A DNA stretch of 64,000 bases from an uncultured Eubacteriales bacterium. Its GTDB lineage: Bacteria; Bacillota; Clostridia; Christensenellales; Borkfalkiaceae. The DNA lies in NCBI GenBank assembly GCA_900548285.1, contig URKE01000002.1, forward strand, positions 12,506-76,505, read 5' to 3'. Of this stretch, positions 35,976 through 45,609 are shown in pieces (the first letter of the stretch is position 1; each line of letters starts with the position of its first letter). Below the pieces are notes generated by a model. The model made no database searches, was not told where the DNA came from, and saw only the letters and a program-made list of their open reading frames with translations. The position numbers and the translations under genes were made by a program.

Positions 35976-36692
35976 ATGGATAACAGATGCGTTGTTTTTT
36001 ACGATAGCGGAACGGGCGGGTTAAGACTTTTCGAAAAAACGAGAAAAGCGTTCCCGTCCGAGAATTACGTTTATTTCGCCGACGAAAAATATATGCCGTT
36101 CGGGGATAAAACCAAAGAGGAGTTGTTGAAAATTTTCGACGAAGCCGAAAAAAAGATTTTATCTTTCTGCCCCAAACTTCTCGTCGTCGCCTGCAACACG
36201 ATGTCCTGCGCGCTTGCCGAAGAAGAGAGGAGTTTTCCCTTTAAAACGATTTTCGTAACCCCTTTTGTCCCCGGAAACGAAAAAACGAACAAAAGTTCGT
36301 GTGAACCTGAAACGGGTGGAAAGTGGTTACTTCTGACCACTCCCGCCACCGCAAAATCAGACTTCGTGCAACGCCTGATAAGCGGTGACGAAAACGTTGA
36401 CCTCCTCCCTCAAAAAGGGCTTGCCGAGAGGGTGGAAAAGTGGAGGAAAGGCGGCAAAAAGCCAGATATTTCCTTAGATTTTAAAAATTGTAAAAAAAAT
36501 TACGATTACGTTTTTCTCGGGTGTACGCATTACGGATTTTTAAAAAACGACTTCAAAAAAATCTTTCCTGATTCAAAAATCGTCAGCGGAGAAGAGCGCG
36601 CTTTCGGGTTGGTGCGTAATTTTTTGAACACTTTTGACAATGACGCCCGTGGCGGATGTGTATGTTTTGTAAAATCTAAGAAAATATCTTGA
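35976..36692 (+). CDS. murI: Glutamate racemase
   Basis: 238 residues from ATG 35976, chosen because CGGAG (35965-35969) is spaced by 6 bases. The Asp/Glu racemase fold is shown by FYDSGTGGLRL at the N-terminus, ACNTMSCA with the first catalytic Cys, and GCTHYGFL with the second. The enzyme makes D-glutamate for peptidoglycan. It is slightly shorter than the usual 260-270 residues and its middle part is divergent. It lies just ahead of the dcw cluster but has its own promoter. A hairpin CACGTAA/TTACGTG (36720-36759) follows at a short distance. Confidence 0.85.
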   Translation: MDNRCVVFYDSGTGGLRLFEKTRKAFPSENYVYFADEKYMPFGDKTKEELLKIFDEAEKKILSFCPKLLVVACNTMSCALAEEERSFPFKTIFVTPFVPGNEKTNKSSCEPETGGKWLLLTTPATAKSDFVQRLISGDENVDLLPQKGLAERVEKWRKGGKKPDISLDFKNCKKNYDYVFLGCTHYGFLKNDFKKIFPDSKIVSGEERAFGLVRNFLNTFDNDARGGCVCFVKSKKIS

Positions 36693-36784
36693 ATTTTTGA
36701 AAAAATTTGCGTTGAAAAACACGTAAGTTTTTTCTTTTCTAAATAAAAATTTTTACGTGAAACATTATTTTTTTCAAAAAGTGG

Positions 36785-36813
36785 TTGACAGTGTTCAAAA
36801 CGGGGTGTATAAT
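36785..36813 (+). promoter_or_regulatory. Main dcw cluster promoter
   Basis: TTGACA (36785-36790), 17-base spacer, TATAAT (36808-36813): full consensus ahead of mraZ. GTGG-containing stretches lie on both sides (36781-36784, 36831-36836), which could be MraZ contacts, but the usual regular repeat spacing is not clear. Confidence 0.9.
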
Positions 36814-36876
36814 TATGCTATAAATCAACGGTGGGGCATTTCTACCTTTGAGCGGAGTAAAAAGAGGAGTTAACGG

Positions 36877-37302
36877 ATGTTTTCGGGAGAGATTGCGCAT
36901 CAACTCGATGAAAAAAAGAGAATACGTATTCCGGCGAAATTCAAAATCGATCCGAACGAATTTTTGCTCAGCAAGGGTGTCAACCACTGCATTTACGTCA
37001 CGCCCAAGGACGTCGTGGAAACAAAAGCGAGCGAATACAAATCCAGAATTTCGGAATTCGATCGCGAAGGTCAGTTTGCGATTTCCGCGTATATGGCAAG
37101 TTTTAGGCCGATCGCGATGGATCAGCACGGCAGAGTTTCTCTTCCGCCAGATCTTATCGAATACGCCGGCATAAAGAAAAACGTCGTCACGATAGGCAGT
37201 TTCGACAGGTTGGAAATCTGGGGCGAAGAAACCAGAGCCGAGCTGTTCAAAGAAAAGTCTTTCGACGATTATATCAATATTCTTGCCGAGAGGATCAAGT
37301 AA
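36877..37302 (+). CDS. mraZ: Transcriptional regulator MraZ
   Basis: 141 residues with two AbrB-like swapped-hairpin units: MFSGEIAHQLDEKKRIRIPAKF at the N-terminus and MDQHGRVSLPPDLIEYAGI in the second half. MraZ binds its own promoter region and regulates the dcw cluster. AGAGGAG lies before the ATG. Its stop codon is directly followed by the rsmH start without a spacer. Confidence 0.95.
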   Translation: MFSGEIAHQLDEKKRIRIPAKFKIDPNEFLLSKGVNHCIYVTPKDVVETKASEYKSRISEFDREGQFAISAYMASFRPIAMDQHGRVSLPPDLIEYAGIKKNVVTIGSFDRLEIWGEETRAELFKEKSFDDYINILAERIK

Positions 37303-38235
37303 ATGGAATTCCGTCACGTTCCGGTAATGCTCGAAGAGTGTATGGACGGACTGGCTCTGAAAACGGACGGCGTTTATTTCGACGGTACGTTAGGCGGAGC
37401 GGGACATTCCTCGGAAATTCTTAAAAGGACAAGCCCCGGCGGAAAACTTATCGCCACCGATCTCGACGTCGACGCGATAGCGAACGCAAAAGAGCGACTT
37501 GCCGCATATAACGGAAGATTTCAACTCTTTCATTCCAACTTCAAAAATTTTTCCGAAGTTATGAAGGAGGCGGGCGTCGATAAAATAGACGGAGCGATTC
37601 TGGATCTCGGGGTGAGCAGTTATCAACTCGACAACAGAGAGCGCGGATTTTCCTATATGGGCGAAGCAAGGCTCGATATGCGGATGAACAGAGAAAATCC
37701 GAAGTCCGCGTGGGAAATCGTCAATCGTTACGACAAAGCGAAACTCGCTTATATTTTCTCCGTTTACGGCGAAGAGAAGTTTGCCGACAACATCGCGAAG
37801 AATATCTGCGAGGAACGCAAAATCAAACCGATAGAAACAACGAAGGAACTTGCCGATATCATCGACAAAAGCATACCTTACAAATTCAAGCAGAACGGAC
37901 ACCCGGCAAAGAAGGTTTTTCAGGCTGTGAGAATAGAAGTCAACGAAGAACTCGACGGATTGTCGGATTGTCTTAAAGACATAGTAAAATCATTGAAAAA
38001 GGGCGGAAGGTTAGTCGTTATGACGTTCCATTCGCTCGAGGACAGGATAGTAAAACAAACGTTCAAAGATCTGGAAACGGATTGCGTTTGCGACAAGCGT
38101 TTACCCGTTTGCGTGTGCGGAAAAAAACGGGAAATAAAACAAATAAACAGAAAGCCGATAGAGGCGGGCGAACAAGAGAAAAAACTGAATCCGAGAGCGT
38201 CATGCGCAAAACTCAGGATCGCAGAAAAAGTTTAA
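37303..38235 (+). CDS. rsmH: 16S rRNA (cytosine-1402 N4)-methyltransferase
   Basis: 310 residues. SAM-binding opening FRHVPVMLEE and DGTLGGAGHS, the conserved ILDLGVSSYQLDNRERGFSY, MRMNRENP, and the C-terminal TFHSLEDRIVK and NPRASCAKLR identify RsmH (MraW). It methylates C1402 in the decoding centre. Four cysteines in CVCDKRLPVCVC near residue 265 may bind zinc. The ATG follows the mraZ stop immediately; the ribosome site GAGAGG is within mraZ. Confidence 0.96.
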   Translation: MEFRHVPVMLEECMDGLALKTDGVYFDGTLGGAGHSSEILKRTSPGGKLIATDLDVDAIANAKERLAAYNGRFQLFHSNFKNFSEVMKEAGVDKIDGAILDLGVSSYQLDNRERGFSYMGEARLDMRMNRENPKSAWEIVNRYDKAKLAYIFSVYGEEKFADNIAKNICEERKIKPIETTKELADIIDKSIPYKFKQNGHPAKKVFQAVRIEVNEELDGLSDCLKDIVKSLKKGGRLVVMTFHSLEDRIVKQTFKDLETDCVCDKRLPVCVCGKKREIKQINRKPIEAGEQEKKLNPRASCAKLRIAEKV

Positions 38236-38281
38236 ATTTTCGCAACCTTGACATTAATAATAAATTTTAGGGAGAATGAAT

Positions 38282-38797
38282 ATGTATAATAACGTAAAGA
38301 CGAACGTTCTTGAAAAAGAGAACGCAGAAGAAAGACAGTACGCAAAAGACGCCACGAATCTCGACAAAATTCTCGGAATGCAGGATGCCGACGACACTAA
38401 AATTCTCGGCGAAAACGTCAAGGCTCCCTTAAGGGAGTTCGACGAGGATCTCATACCGTCGTCTACCACGATGCAGTTCGAGTCCGACGAAGATAACGAT
38501 ATCTACGAAGAGGTTCGCCCGAAGAACGAAACCGATCTTCAGAAGAAGTATAAAATAAACACGAAAGGAAAAGTACTCATCGCCGTTTACGCGCTCGTAA
38601 TCGCGACGATTCTTTCGCTTATCGTAATAAATTCCAGAATGCTCAAAAGTCTCGATAATTCCATCAGCGGCTACGCGGGAAAAATCACGGAACTCACCGA
38701 GCAGTATACTAACGTAAACGCCGAACTCGACTATGTAAAAAGCGATGAAGTGATCATCGAAAAAGCCGAGGCTATGGGTATGGTCAAATCCAGATAA
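38282..38797 (+). CDS. ftsL: FtsL-like cell division protein
   Basis: 171 residues from ATG 38282 (AGGGAG with 7-base spacing; ATG 38276 is too close to it). A charged cytoplasmic N-terminal region of about 95 residues precedes one membrane helix (about 96-116) and an extracellular coiled-coil of some 50 residues ending in EKAEAMGMVKS, the short septum-formation-initiator signature. Position between rsmH and ftsI fits FtsL. The long N-terminal extension is unusual, since FtsL proteins are commonly 90-120 residues. Confidence 0.75.
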   Translation: MYNNVKTNVLEKENAEERQYAKDATNLDKILGMQDADDTKILGENVKAPLREFDEDLIPSSTTMQFESDEDNDIYEEVRPKNETDLQKKYKINTKGKVLIAVYALVIATILSLIVINSRMLKSLDNSISGYAGKITELTEQYTNVNAELDYVKSDEVIIEKAEAMGMVKSR

Positions 38798-38860
38798 GCG
38801 GATAGGCTTTTTACGTCTTCCGCGAGGGAGAAAACAATTTATAAAAATTTCAGTCTTAAT

Positions 38861-40570
38861 ATGTTACGAAAGAGGTTATTTGCGCTGCTTTGCGCGATAA
38901 CCTTTATTTTTTTGTCGGTTTTGTGCCGCGTGTTTTTCGTTCAGATCGTGGACGGCAAATCTCTTCAGAAAAAAGCCGTCGATCAGTGGACGAGAGATAT
39001 TCCCGTCAAGGCGGCGCGCGGAAAAATAACGGACAGAAACGGAATAATTCTTGCCGAAAACAAACAGTCATACGCGGTTTTCGCGCGGACGAGAATTGTA
39101 GAGGACGTTGAAAAAACAGCAAAGGTTTTGTCGGAAACTCTCGGCGTCGATTACGAAAAACTCGTTTCAAAAATGCGTTCGGGCGGCGTGTCGGAAATAA
39201 CCGTAAAAAGACAAGTTCCGCGCGAGGTTACGGACGAATTGTCCGGGTATTCGTTGCCGGGCGTTTATTTTTGCAGGGATTCGGAAAGGAATTATCCTTA
39301 CGGCGATTCGCTTGCGCAGATAATAGGTTACACGTCGGTGGACGGCAGCGGGCAAAGCGGACTTGAAAAGAGATACGACGAATATCTCAAAGGTTACGAC
39401 GGAGAAATACTTTACGAAGCGGATCTTATAGGCAAGGACGTGAAAGGCTCTTCGGCGAAGTATATTCCCGCCACGAACGGACTGAATCTCAGACTCACGA
39501 TAGACTACGAAATTCAGATGATATGCGACGCGGTTATAAAAAAGGTCGTTGCGGAGTATGCTCCGAAGTCGGCTTCGGTTATCGTTATGTCGCCGAAAAC
39601 CGGCGGGATTTACGCGGTGAGCCAATGTCCGTCGTTCAACCTTAACGACGTACCGAGAGATGACACCGGTTTTTTGAACAAAGTTTCGAGGTGTAATCTT
39701 ATAGTCGATTCCTACGAGCCGGGTTCGACGTTCAAAATCATCACTTCCGCGGCGAACATAGAGGAAAATTTAAAGGGTAATCCCAACGCTTTTTCGGCAG
39801 ATTACGTATTCAATTCCAATCGGTTCAGGTATGTGGACGGAAGAAAAATAAAGTGCTGGTCCACGCACGCTAACGGTAAACATTCCAACGAAAGGCTCGC
39901 GGAAGCGTTGAACAACAGTTGCAATCCGTGTTTTGTCGATATCGCGCTCTCGCTCGGAAAGGACGTTATGTATTCTTATCTCGACGCGTTCGGCTTCGGA
40001 AAAACCACCGGCGTGGATTACGGCGGAGAGGCGATAGGTATGCTCGTGCCTAAGTCCGCGGTCACAAACGGCGACCTTGCGAGAATAGGTTTCGGGCAGA
40101 CGATCGCGATAACTCCCATCCAGCTCGTCGCGGCGGTTTCGGCGGCGATAAACGGCGGAACTTATCACGAGCCGTATTTCGTTTCGGAAATATCCGACGA
40201 AAGCGGGAGAATCTGCGAAATAGTAAACCCTAAGCCGCTGAGAAAAACCATCAGCGAAAAAGCGTCCGAAACCCTCCGGGGGTATCTCGAGGACGTCGTT
40301 ACCAAGGGGAGCGGAAAGCAAGCGTATATCGAGGGATATCGCGTGGGCGGGAAAACCGGAACCGCTCAGAAATATGAAAACGGAAGAATCGCTCAGGGGA
40401 AATACGTTATGAGTTTCATCGGATTTTTCCCTGCGGACGAGCCGGAATATATCGCTCTGTGCGTCGTCGACGAGCCTGTCGGAGGAAAGTACGGGTCAAC
40501 CGTCGCCGCGCCGCCGGTAAGAGATATTTTCGAGGGTATAATTCAATGTAAAGGCATAAAGGCAAGGTGA
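38861..40570 (+). CDS. ftsI: Class B penicillin-binding protein (FtsI/SpoVD type)
   Basis: 569 residues: N-terminal membrane helix (about 5-27), pedestal dimer domain with RGKITDRNG, and a transpeptidase domain with the serine nucleophile in STFK (Ser289-Lys292), SCN (353-355) and KTG (498-500). It cross-links septal peptidoglycan and works with FtsW. There are no PASTA domains, in contrast to B. subtilis PbpB and SpoVD. No clear ribosome site precedes the ATG, the nearest GGGAG being over 25 bases away. Division versus sporulation role cannot be decided from sequence; position favours division. Confidence 0.9.
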   Translation: MLRKRLFALLCAITFIFLSVLCRVFFVQIVDGKSLQKKAVDQWTRDIPVKAARGKITDRNGIILAENKQSYAVFARTRIVEDVEKTAKVLSETLGVDYEKLVSKMRSGGVSEITVKRQVPREVTDELSGYSLPGVYFCRDSERNYPYGDSLAQIIGYTSVDGSGQSGLEKRYDEYLKGYDGEILYEADLIGKDVKGSSAKYIPATNGLNLRLTIDYEIQMICDAVIKKVVAEYAPKSASVIVMSPKTGGIYAVSQCPSFNLNDVPRDDTGFLNKVSRCNLIVDSYEPGSTFKIITSAANIEENLKGNPNAFSADYVFNSNRFRYVDGRKIKCWSTHANGKHSNERLAEALNNSCNPCFVDIALSLGKDVMYSYLDAFGFGKTTGVDYGGEAIGMLVPKSAVTNGDLARIGFGQTIAITPIQLVAAVSAAINGGTYHEPYFVSEISDESGRICEIVNPKPLRKTISEKASETLRGYLEDVVTKGSGKQAYIEGYRVGGKTGTAQKYENGRIAQGKYVMSFIGFFPADEPEYIALCVVDEPVGGKYGSTVAAPPVRDIFEGIIQCKGIKAR

Positions 40571-40573
40571 AAA

Positions 40574-42043
40574 ATGAAAACGAAAAATCTTTTTGACGGC
40601 GTTATAATCAAGACGACAAAAGGCGTAATACCGGAAGAAGTCGCAGGCGTCACCGATAACGCCGGCGAAGTTAAAAGCGGATTTTGTTTTTTCGCGGTCA
40701 AAGGCGAAAAATATAACGGCGCGTATTTTATCCGCGAAGCGATTGATAACGGCGCGTCGATAATCGTAACCGAGGACGAAAATGCGGAAGTCGGCAATGC
40801 GGCGGTCGTCATAGTCGATGACGTCCGCGGCGTTCTCGACGTTGTCTGCAAAAGGTTTTATATCGGAGACAACCCGAAAATAAAACTCGTCGGCGTCGTC
40901 GGCACGAACGGCAAAACGAGCGTTTGCCATATTATTTACGAAATATTTTCGTATGCAGGCAAAAAGGCGGCGTATCTCGGAACGATAGGCGGAAAAATAG
41001 GCGATAAGGAATACGAAACCTCGCTCACAACGCCGGGAACGGTCGAGCTGTACCGGTTTATCGGCGAGGCTGAAAAAGCAGGGGCGGAATATCTCGCTCT
41101 CGAACTTTCCGCGCACGCCATCGCGCAGAAAAGGGGATGCGGACTTTATTACGAATGTCTGATATTCACTAACTGCACCGAGGATCATCTCGATTATTTC
41201 AAGGATATGGAAACCTACGCCGCGGTAAAAAAGAGCGCGTTCGTCAGGGGCAGATGCAAATATATGGTGATAAACAGCGACGATTCCGTCGGCGTTGAAA
41301 TTCTCCGCGCGAACGAGAACGGCAACGCCGTTTCTTACGGCATTTATAATCCTGCGGACGTTTTCGCGATAGATATAAGCGAAACGAAGAACGGCGTGAG
41401 TTTCGTAATCAATCTATTCGATATCGTCTACGATATGAAAAGTCCGCTTATAGGCTTGTGCAACGTTTATAATCTTCTCGCGTCGCTCGCAGCCGCCGCC
41501 GTTCTGGGCTTAAAAATACACACGCTCGGCGGAGCGGTCAAAAAAATCGGCGCGATAAAGGGCAGAGCGGAAAAAATCGCGACTTTCCGCGGCGCGGATA
41601 TTTTTCTCGATTACGCGCATACTCCCGACGGGCTTAAAACGACTCTCAATTCCATGCGAAGAATATGCGAAGGGAAACTGTATTGTCTTTTCGGCTGCGG
41701 CGGAAACAGGGAGAAAGAAAAGCGGAGCGTTATGGGCGAAATTTCGGGCGTTATCGCCGATTTCACGATTATAACGAGCGATAATCCGAGATACGAAGAC
41801 CCGTGCCTTATAATTTCGGAAATAGAAAAAGGAATAAGGCGGGTTACGAGAAATTACGTTACCGTGTCCGACCGCAAATCCGCGCTCGTTTACGCGATTT
41901 CGCTGCTTAAAGACGGCGACGTTCTCGTGGTTGCGGGCAAAGGAGCGGAAAGTTATCAGGAGATAATGGGCGTGAAACGCGATTTTTCCGACGAAGCCGA
42001 AATCCGATCCGCGATAGCCCGAATCGAAGGTGAAAATTCTTGA
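40574..42043 (+). CDS. murE: UDP-MurNAc-tripeptide synthetase, meso-DAP type
   Basis: 489 residues. Mur ligase with ATP loop GTNGKT (110-115), ELSAHAI and LDYAHTPDGL. The residue motif that selects the third amino acid reads DNPR (403-406), as in enzymes adding meso-diaminopimelate, so the cell wall is inferred to be DAP-type. It starts 3 bases after ftsI and its stop overlaps the TTG start of mraY. murF, which usually follows, is absent. Confidence 0.94.
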   Translation: MKTKNLFDGVIIKTTKGVIPEEVAGVTDNAGEVKSGFCFFAVKGEKYNGAYFIREAIDNGASIIVTEDENAEVGNAAVVIVDDVRGVLDVVCKRFYIGDNPKIKLVGVVGTNGKTSVCHIIYEIFSYAGKKAAYLGTIGGKIGDKEYETSLTTPGTVELYRFIGEAEKAGAEYLALELSAHAIAQKRGCGLYYECLIFTNCTEDHLDYFKDMETYAAVKKSAFVRGRCKYMVINSDDSVGVEILRANENGNAVSYGIYNPADVFAIDISETKNGVSFVINLFDIVYDMKSPLIGLCNVYNLLASLAAAAVLGLKIHTLGGAVKKIGAIKGRAEKIATFRGADIFLDYAHTPDGLKTTLNSMRRICEGKLYCLFGCGGNREKEKRSVMGEISGVIADFTIITSDNPRYEDPCLIISEIEKGIRRVTRNYVTVSDRKSALVYAISLLKDGDVLVVAGKGAESYQEIMGVKRDFSDEAEIRSAIARIEGENS

Positions 42044-43023
42044 AAACGTTTATTCTCGCGTTTATCGCGTCCGCGGCGGCAGCGGTTATAGGTGGTTTTG
42101 CGGCTGTTCCTCTTCTTAAAAAACTCAAAGTCGGGCAGAATATCTTAGGTTACGTAAAAGAACACGATTATAAAAGCGGCACGCCCACGATGGGCGGGAT
42201 GATTTTCGTCGTTGCGGCGATAATCGTTTTTTCGGTGTTCTCGTCCGGGAAAAAGAGTCTGGCTTTCGTGTCCGTTGCGATAGGCGCGGCATATCTCCTC
42301 GTCGGGTTCGCCGATGATTTCATAAAAGTCAGATTAAGGCGCAACGAAGGGCTTAATCCGTTGCAAAAGACGATTTTCGAGTTGGTTATTGCAACGGTTA
42401 TATCTATATATTCCTATAAACGCGGCGTGACGAACGCGTTTATTCCGTTCACGCGCGGCTCGGTCGATTTCAAAGGTTTTTTCATTCCGTTCTGCGTTCT
42501 CGTTTTTCTTGCCACGACTAACAGCGTCAATCTCACCGACGGACTCGACGGACTTGCGGGCGGAGTTTCTTACGTCTATCTTCTCGCGCTCGCCGCGCTT
42601 ATCGTTTTGCAGACGATATTGTTTTCGGGAAGTTACGCGAATACCGACGAATATAAAAATCTGTCGCTTTTATGCGTTTCGCTTGCGGGCGGAATAATCG
42701 GATTTTTACTTTTCAACACGTTCAAAGCGAGCGTTTTTATGGGCGATACGGGTTCGCTTTCTCTCGGCGGATTTATCGCTTCGATAAGCATTTTCAGCGG
42801 AAATTCGCTCTTTATCCCGATTATGGGCGTAATGTTCGTCTTGTCGAGCGTGACCGTTATAATTCAGGTTTTGCATTTCAGACGGACGAAAAAGAGAGTT
42901 TTTCTCATGGCGCCTCTTCATCATCATTTCCAGCATAAGGGTTACAGCGAAAGCAAGATAGTGTTCGCTTATAAATTCGCAACGCTCATCGTTTCGCTTT
43001 TGTGTTTTATTTCGTACGTCTGA
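42040..43023 (+). CDS. mraY: Phospho-MurNAc-pentapeptide transferase
   Basis: 327 residues, ten membrane helices. Motifs: GTPTMGGMIFV, VGFADDFIKV (catalytic Asp pair), NSVNLTDGLDGLAGG, FMGDTGSLSLGG and the cytoplasmic PLHHHFQHKG. It makes lipid I from undecaprenyl phosphate. Translation starts at TTG 42040, overlapping the murE stop by two bases, with GAAGGTG seven bases upstream. Confidence 0.95.
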   Translation: MKTFILAFIASAAAAVIGGFAAVPLLKKLKVGQNILGYVKEHDYKSGTPTMGGMIFVVAAIIVFSVFSSGKKSLAFVSVAIGAAYLLVGFADDFIKVRLRRNEGLNPLQKTIFELVIATVISIYSYKRGVTNAFIPFTRGSVDFKGFFIPFCVLVFLATTNSVNLTDGLDGLAGGVSYVYLLALAALIVLQTILFSGSYANTDEYKNLSLLCVSLAGGIIGFLLFNTFKASVFMGDTGSLSLGGFIASISIFSGNSLFIPIMGVMFVLSSVTVIIQVLHFRRTKKRVFLMAPLHHHFQHKGYSESKIVFAYKFATLIVSLLCFISYV

Positions 43024-43066
43024 AGGGAAATATCGCGTTGCCGGCATAACGGCAGTTTGTCCGACA

Positions 43067-43082
43067 TATCGTTATAACGATA
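43067..43082. repeat. 16-bp perfect palindrome before murD
   Basis: TATCGTTATAACGATA lies in the 79-base gap between mraY and murD. It could be an operator or a chance event; no promoter is apparent with it. Confidence 0.5.
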
Positions 43083-43102
43083 AAACAAATCGGGAGGACG
43101 GT

Positions 43103-44440
43103 ATGTATTTAAAAAAAGAAAAATTTCTTATCGTAGGGGTTTCAAAGAGCGGAACGTCCGCTTGCGAACTGTTGCTTTCAAAAGGCGCGAAGTGTTTCGT
43201 CTATGACGATTCCGAAACCGAAGCCGTCAAAAACGCCGAAAAAAGACTTTCGGAAAAAGGCGCGACGATCGTTTACAAAAGCGAAGTGAACGAATTGCTC
43301 GCCGAGATAACCGTCGTGCTGTTAAGTCCGGGCGTAGCGATCGACCATGAGATTCCCGTGAGAGCGAAGAAACTCGGCAAGAGAATAATCGGCGAACTCG
43401 AGCTTGCGGCTGAATTATGCGTCGCGCCGGTGATTGCGGTCACGGGGACTAACGGAAAAACAACCACTTGCACGATGATAGACGATATTCTGAAAAACGG
43501 CGGAGAAAAGCCGATACTTTGCGGTAACGTGGGAACTCCTTTTTCGTCGGTTCTGGATAAAATTACGGACGATACTCTCGTCGTTCTGGAAACGTCGAGT
43601 TTTCAACTCGAAACGGTTTCGCGGTTTGCTCCGCACGTCGCCGTAATAACGAATATCACGCCCGACCACCTTTCAAGGCATTACAATATGGAGAACTATA
43701 TTTACCTTAAGGGAAAAATCCTGGCTAACTTAAGGGAAAGCGAATACGCCGTGCTTAATTACGACGACGGAATCGTCCGCGAGTTCGGCGAAAAGACGAG
43801 GGCGAAAGTAGTTTATTTTTCGGCTCAGAACGAGGTGAACGGCGCGTACGTTTCGGACGATAAGATTTTTTATAAAGGCAAATACGTCGCGGATATCAAA
43901 TCGTTGCCGGTCGGCGGAGAGCATAACGTTCTGAACCTTCTTGCCGCCGTCTGCGTTGCGGAAATAGTCGGAATGACGGAAGAGGCGATATGTAGCGGAA
44001 TAAAAGAATTCAAGGGCGTTAAGCACAGAATTCAGTACGTAAGAACGGTAGGCGCGGATTATTACAACGATTCCAAGGCGACAAACGCGGACGCGACGAT
44101 GAAGGCGATAGATTCCATGAACAAACCTACGACGCTCATTCTCGGCGGCAAGGATAAAGGTCTCGATTTCGACGCGCTCTTCCGCAAAATAAGCGAATCT
44201 CTTGTAAAAGCCGTGGTTTTAACGGGCGAAAGCGCGCCGAGACTTTACGATTCCGCAAAAAAAATCGGATACAAAAACGTATATCTCGCAAACGACTTTT
44301 TCGTCGCGGTGAAACTCGCTTCTATCGTGGCGGAAAATGGCGAAGCCGTTCTTTTAAGCCCCGCGTGCAGCAGTTTCGATTGCTTCACGGACTATGAAGA
44401 ACGCGGCGACAGATTTATAGAGATCGTGGAGAAGTTATGA
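43103..44440 (+). CDS. murD: UDP-MurNAc-L-alanine:D-glutamate ligase
   Basis: 445 residues, the usual size. N-terminal UDP-binding domain (VGVSKSGTSACELL), ATP loop VTGTNGKTTT near residue 116, FQLETV, NITPDHLSRH and the C-terminal YNDSKATN and GGKDKGLDF stretch. GGGAGG precedes the ATG. Its stop overlaps the ftsW start (ATGA), so translation is coupled. Confidence 0.95.
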   Translation: MYLKKEKFLIVGVSKSGTSACELLLSKGAKCFVYDDSETEAVKNAEKRLSEKGATIVYKSEVNELLAEITVVLLSPGVAIDHEIPVRAKKLGKRIIGELELAAELCVAPVIAVTGTNGKTTTCTMIDDILKNGGEKPILCGNVGTPFSSVLDKITDDTLVVLETSSFQLETVSRFAPHVAVITNITPDHLSRHYNMENYIYLKGKILANLRESEYAVLNYDDGIVREFGEKTRAKVVYFSAQNEVNGAYVSDDKIFYKGKYVADIKSLPVGGEHNVLNLLAAVCVAEIVGMTEEAICSGIKEFKGVKHRIQYVRTVGADYYNDSKATNADATMKAIDSMNKPTTLILGGKDKGLDFDALFRKISESLVKAVVLTGESAPRLYDSAKKIGYKNVYLANDFFVAVKLASIVAENGEAVLLSPACSSFDCFTDYEERGDRFIEIVEKL

Positions 44441-45555
44441 ACGGTCTTGTAACGATTAAAAAGAAAAGAAAGGGGCGTGGCGATCTGCCGCTCCTTTTTT
44501 CCGTTATAATTATTTCTCTTCTGGGGCTTGCTTTCGTTTATTCGGCGAGCAAATATTCAGCCGAAGTTACGTATGGCGACGAGTTTTTCTTCGCGAAAAA
44601 ACATCTCGTCGGACTGCTCACCGGTTATGCGGCTATGATTTTCGGTTGCGCGTTCGATTATGAAAAATACAAAAAGATTTCGCTGCCGTCGTTCATCGTT
44701 GCGCTCGTTCTTCTTGTTCTCGTGTTTTCGCCTTTGGGATATGAAAATTACGGCGCTAAAAGATGGATAAGGATAGGCGGAATCACCGTTCAGCCGTCCG
44801 AAATCGCAAAGATATGTTTCGTTCTTTTTTCGGCGGCGTATTTTTCCGATGAACCGCGCAGAGCGAAGAGTTTTATCGGGTGTCTGCCCGTACTTTGCGC
44901 CGGCGGAACGGTTTGCCTTCTGATTATTCTCGAGCCGAATATGTCCATAACGGTATGCTTCGGGCTTTTAACGCTCGCCGTGCTTTTCGCCGCGGGTATG
45001 AAAACGGCTCATTTCGTAATCATTCTCGTTCCCGCCGCGCTTGCCGTGCCGCTTCTCATTATTGCCGAGCCGTACAGACTGAACAGATTATCCGCGTTTC
45101 TCAATCCGTGGGCATCGCCCAAAGGGGAGGGGTATCAACTTCTGCAATCGTTATACGCTCTCGGTTCGGGCGGTTGGTTCGGCGTGGGGTATCTCAATTC
45201 GCGGCAAAAACTCAGGTTTCTTCCTTTTTCCGAAAGCGATTTTATCCTCGCGGTAATCGGCGAAGAAACGGGTTTTGTCGGGCTTGCGGTGTTCTTCGCT
45301 CTCATTTTGTTTGTTATTATTCGCGGAATAAAAATCGCCGTTAAGGCAAAGGATCATTTCGGCTATCTTTCGGCGGTCGGCATAACCTGTATTTACGCCG
45401 TTCAATCTCTCGTCAACGCCCTCGTCGTAACGGGTAGTATCCCGCCGACCGGATTGCCTCTTCCGCTTGTATCGGCGGGCAACACTTCCCTTATAGTTTT
45501 CCTTTTTTCGTTCGGCGTGCTTTATAACGTATCTTGTCGGTCCCCGTCCGATTAA
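44437..45555 (+). CDS. ftsW: SEDS peptidoglycan glycosyltransferase FtsW/SpoVE
   Basis: 372 residues with ten membrane helices. SEDS signatures: KRWIRIGGITVQPSEIAKI near 107-125, with the conserved proline-serine-glutamate, LNPWASPKGEGYQLLQSLYALGSGG in the large extracellular loop, FAVIGEETGF-like AVIGEETGFVG, and the C-terminal TGLPLPLVSAGNTSL. It polymerises lipid II together with the class B PBP. It lies in the dcw cluster, so FtsW is favoured over RodA; SpoVE cannot be excluded. Confidence 0.93.
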   Translation: MNGLVTIKKKRKGRGDLPLLFSVIIISLLGLAFVYSASKYSAEVTYGDEFFFAKKHLVGLLTGYAAMIFGCAFDYEKYKKISLPSFIVALVLLVLVFSPLGYENYGAKRWIRIGGITVQPSEIAKICFVLFSAAYFSDEPRRAKSFIGCLPVLCAGGTVCLLIILEPNMSITVCFGLLTLAVLFAAGMKTAHFVIILVPAALAVPLLIIAEPYRLNRLSAFLNPWASPKGEGYQLLQSLYALGSGGWFGVGYLNSRQKLRFLPFSESDFILAVIGEETGFVGLAVFFALILFVIIRGIKIAVKAKDHFGYLSAVGITCIYAVQSLVNALVVTGSIPPTGLPLPLVSAGNTSLIVFLFSFGVLYNVSCRSPSD

Positions 45556-45609
45556 CCAAAAAATCCCGTAAAACATAATATGTCGTATATTATGATTTAC
45601 GGAGACAAA

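Noticed and set aside
36785..36876. Clear MraZ repeat operator
   Set aside because: GTGG stretches occur, but a regular set of repeats at constant spacing could not be established by eye.
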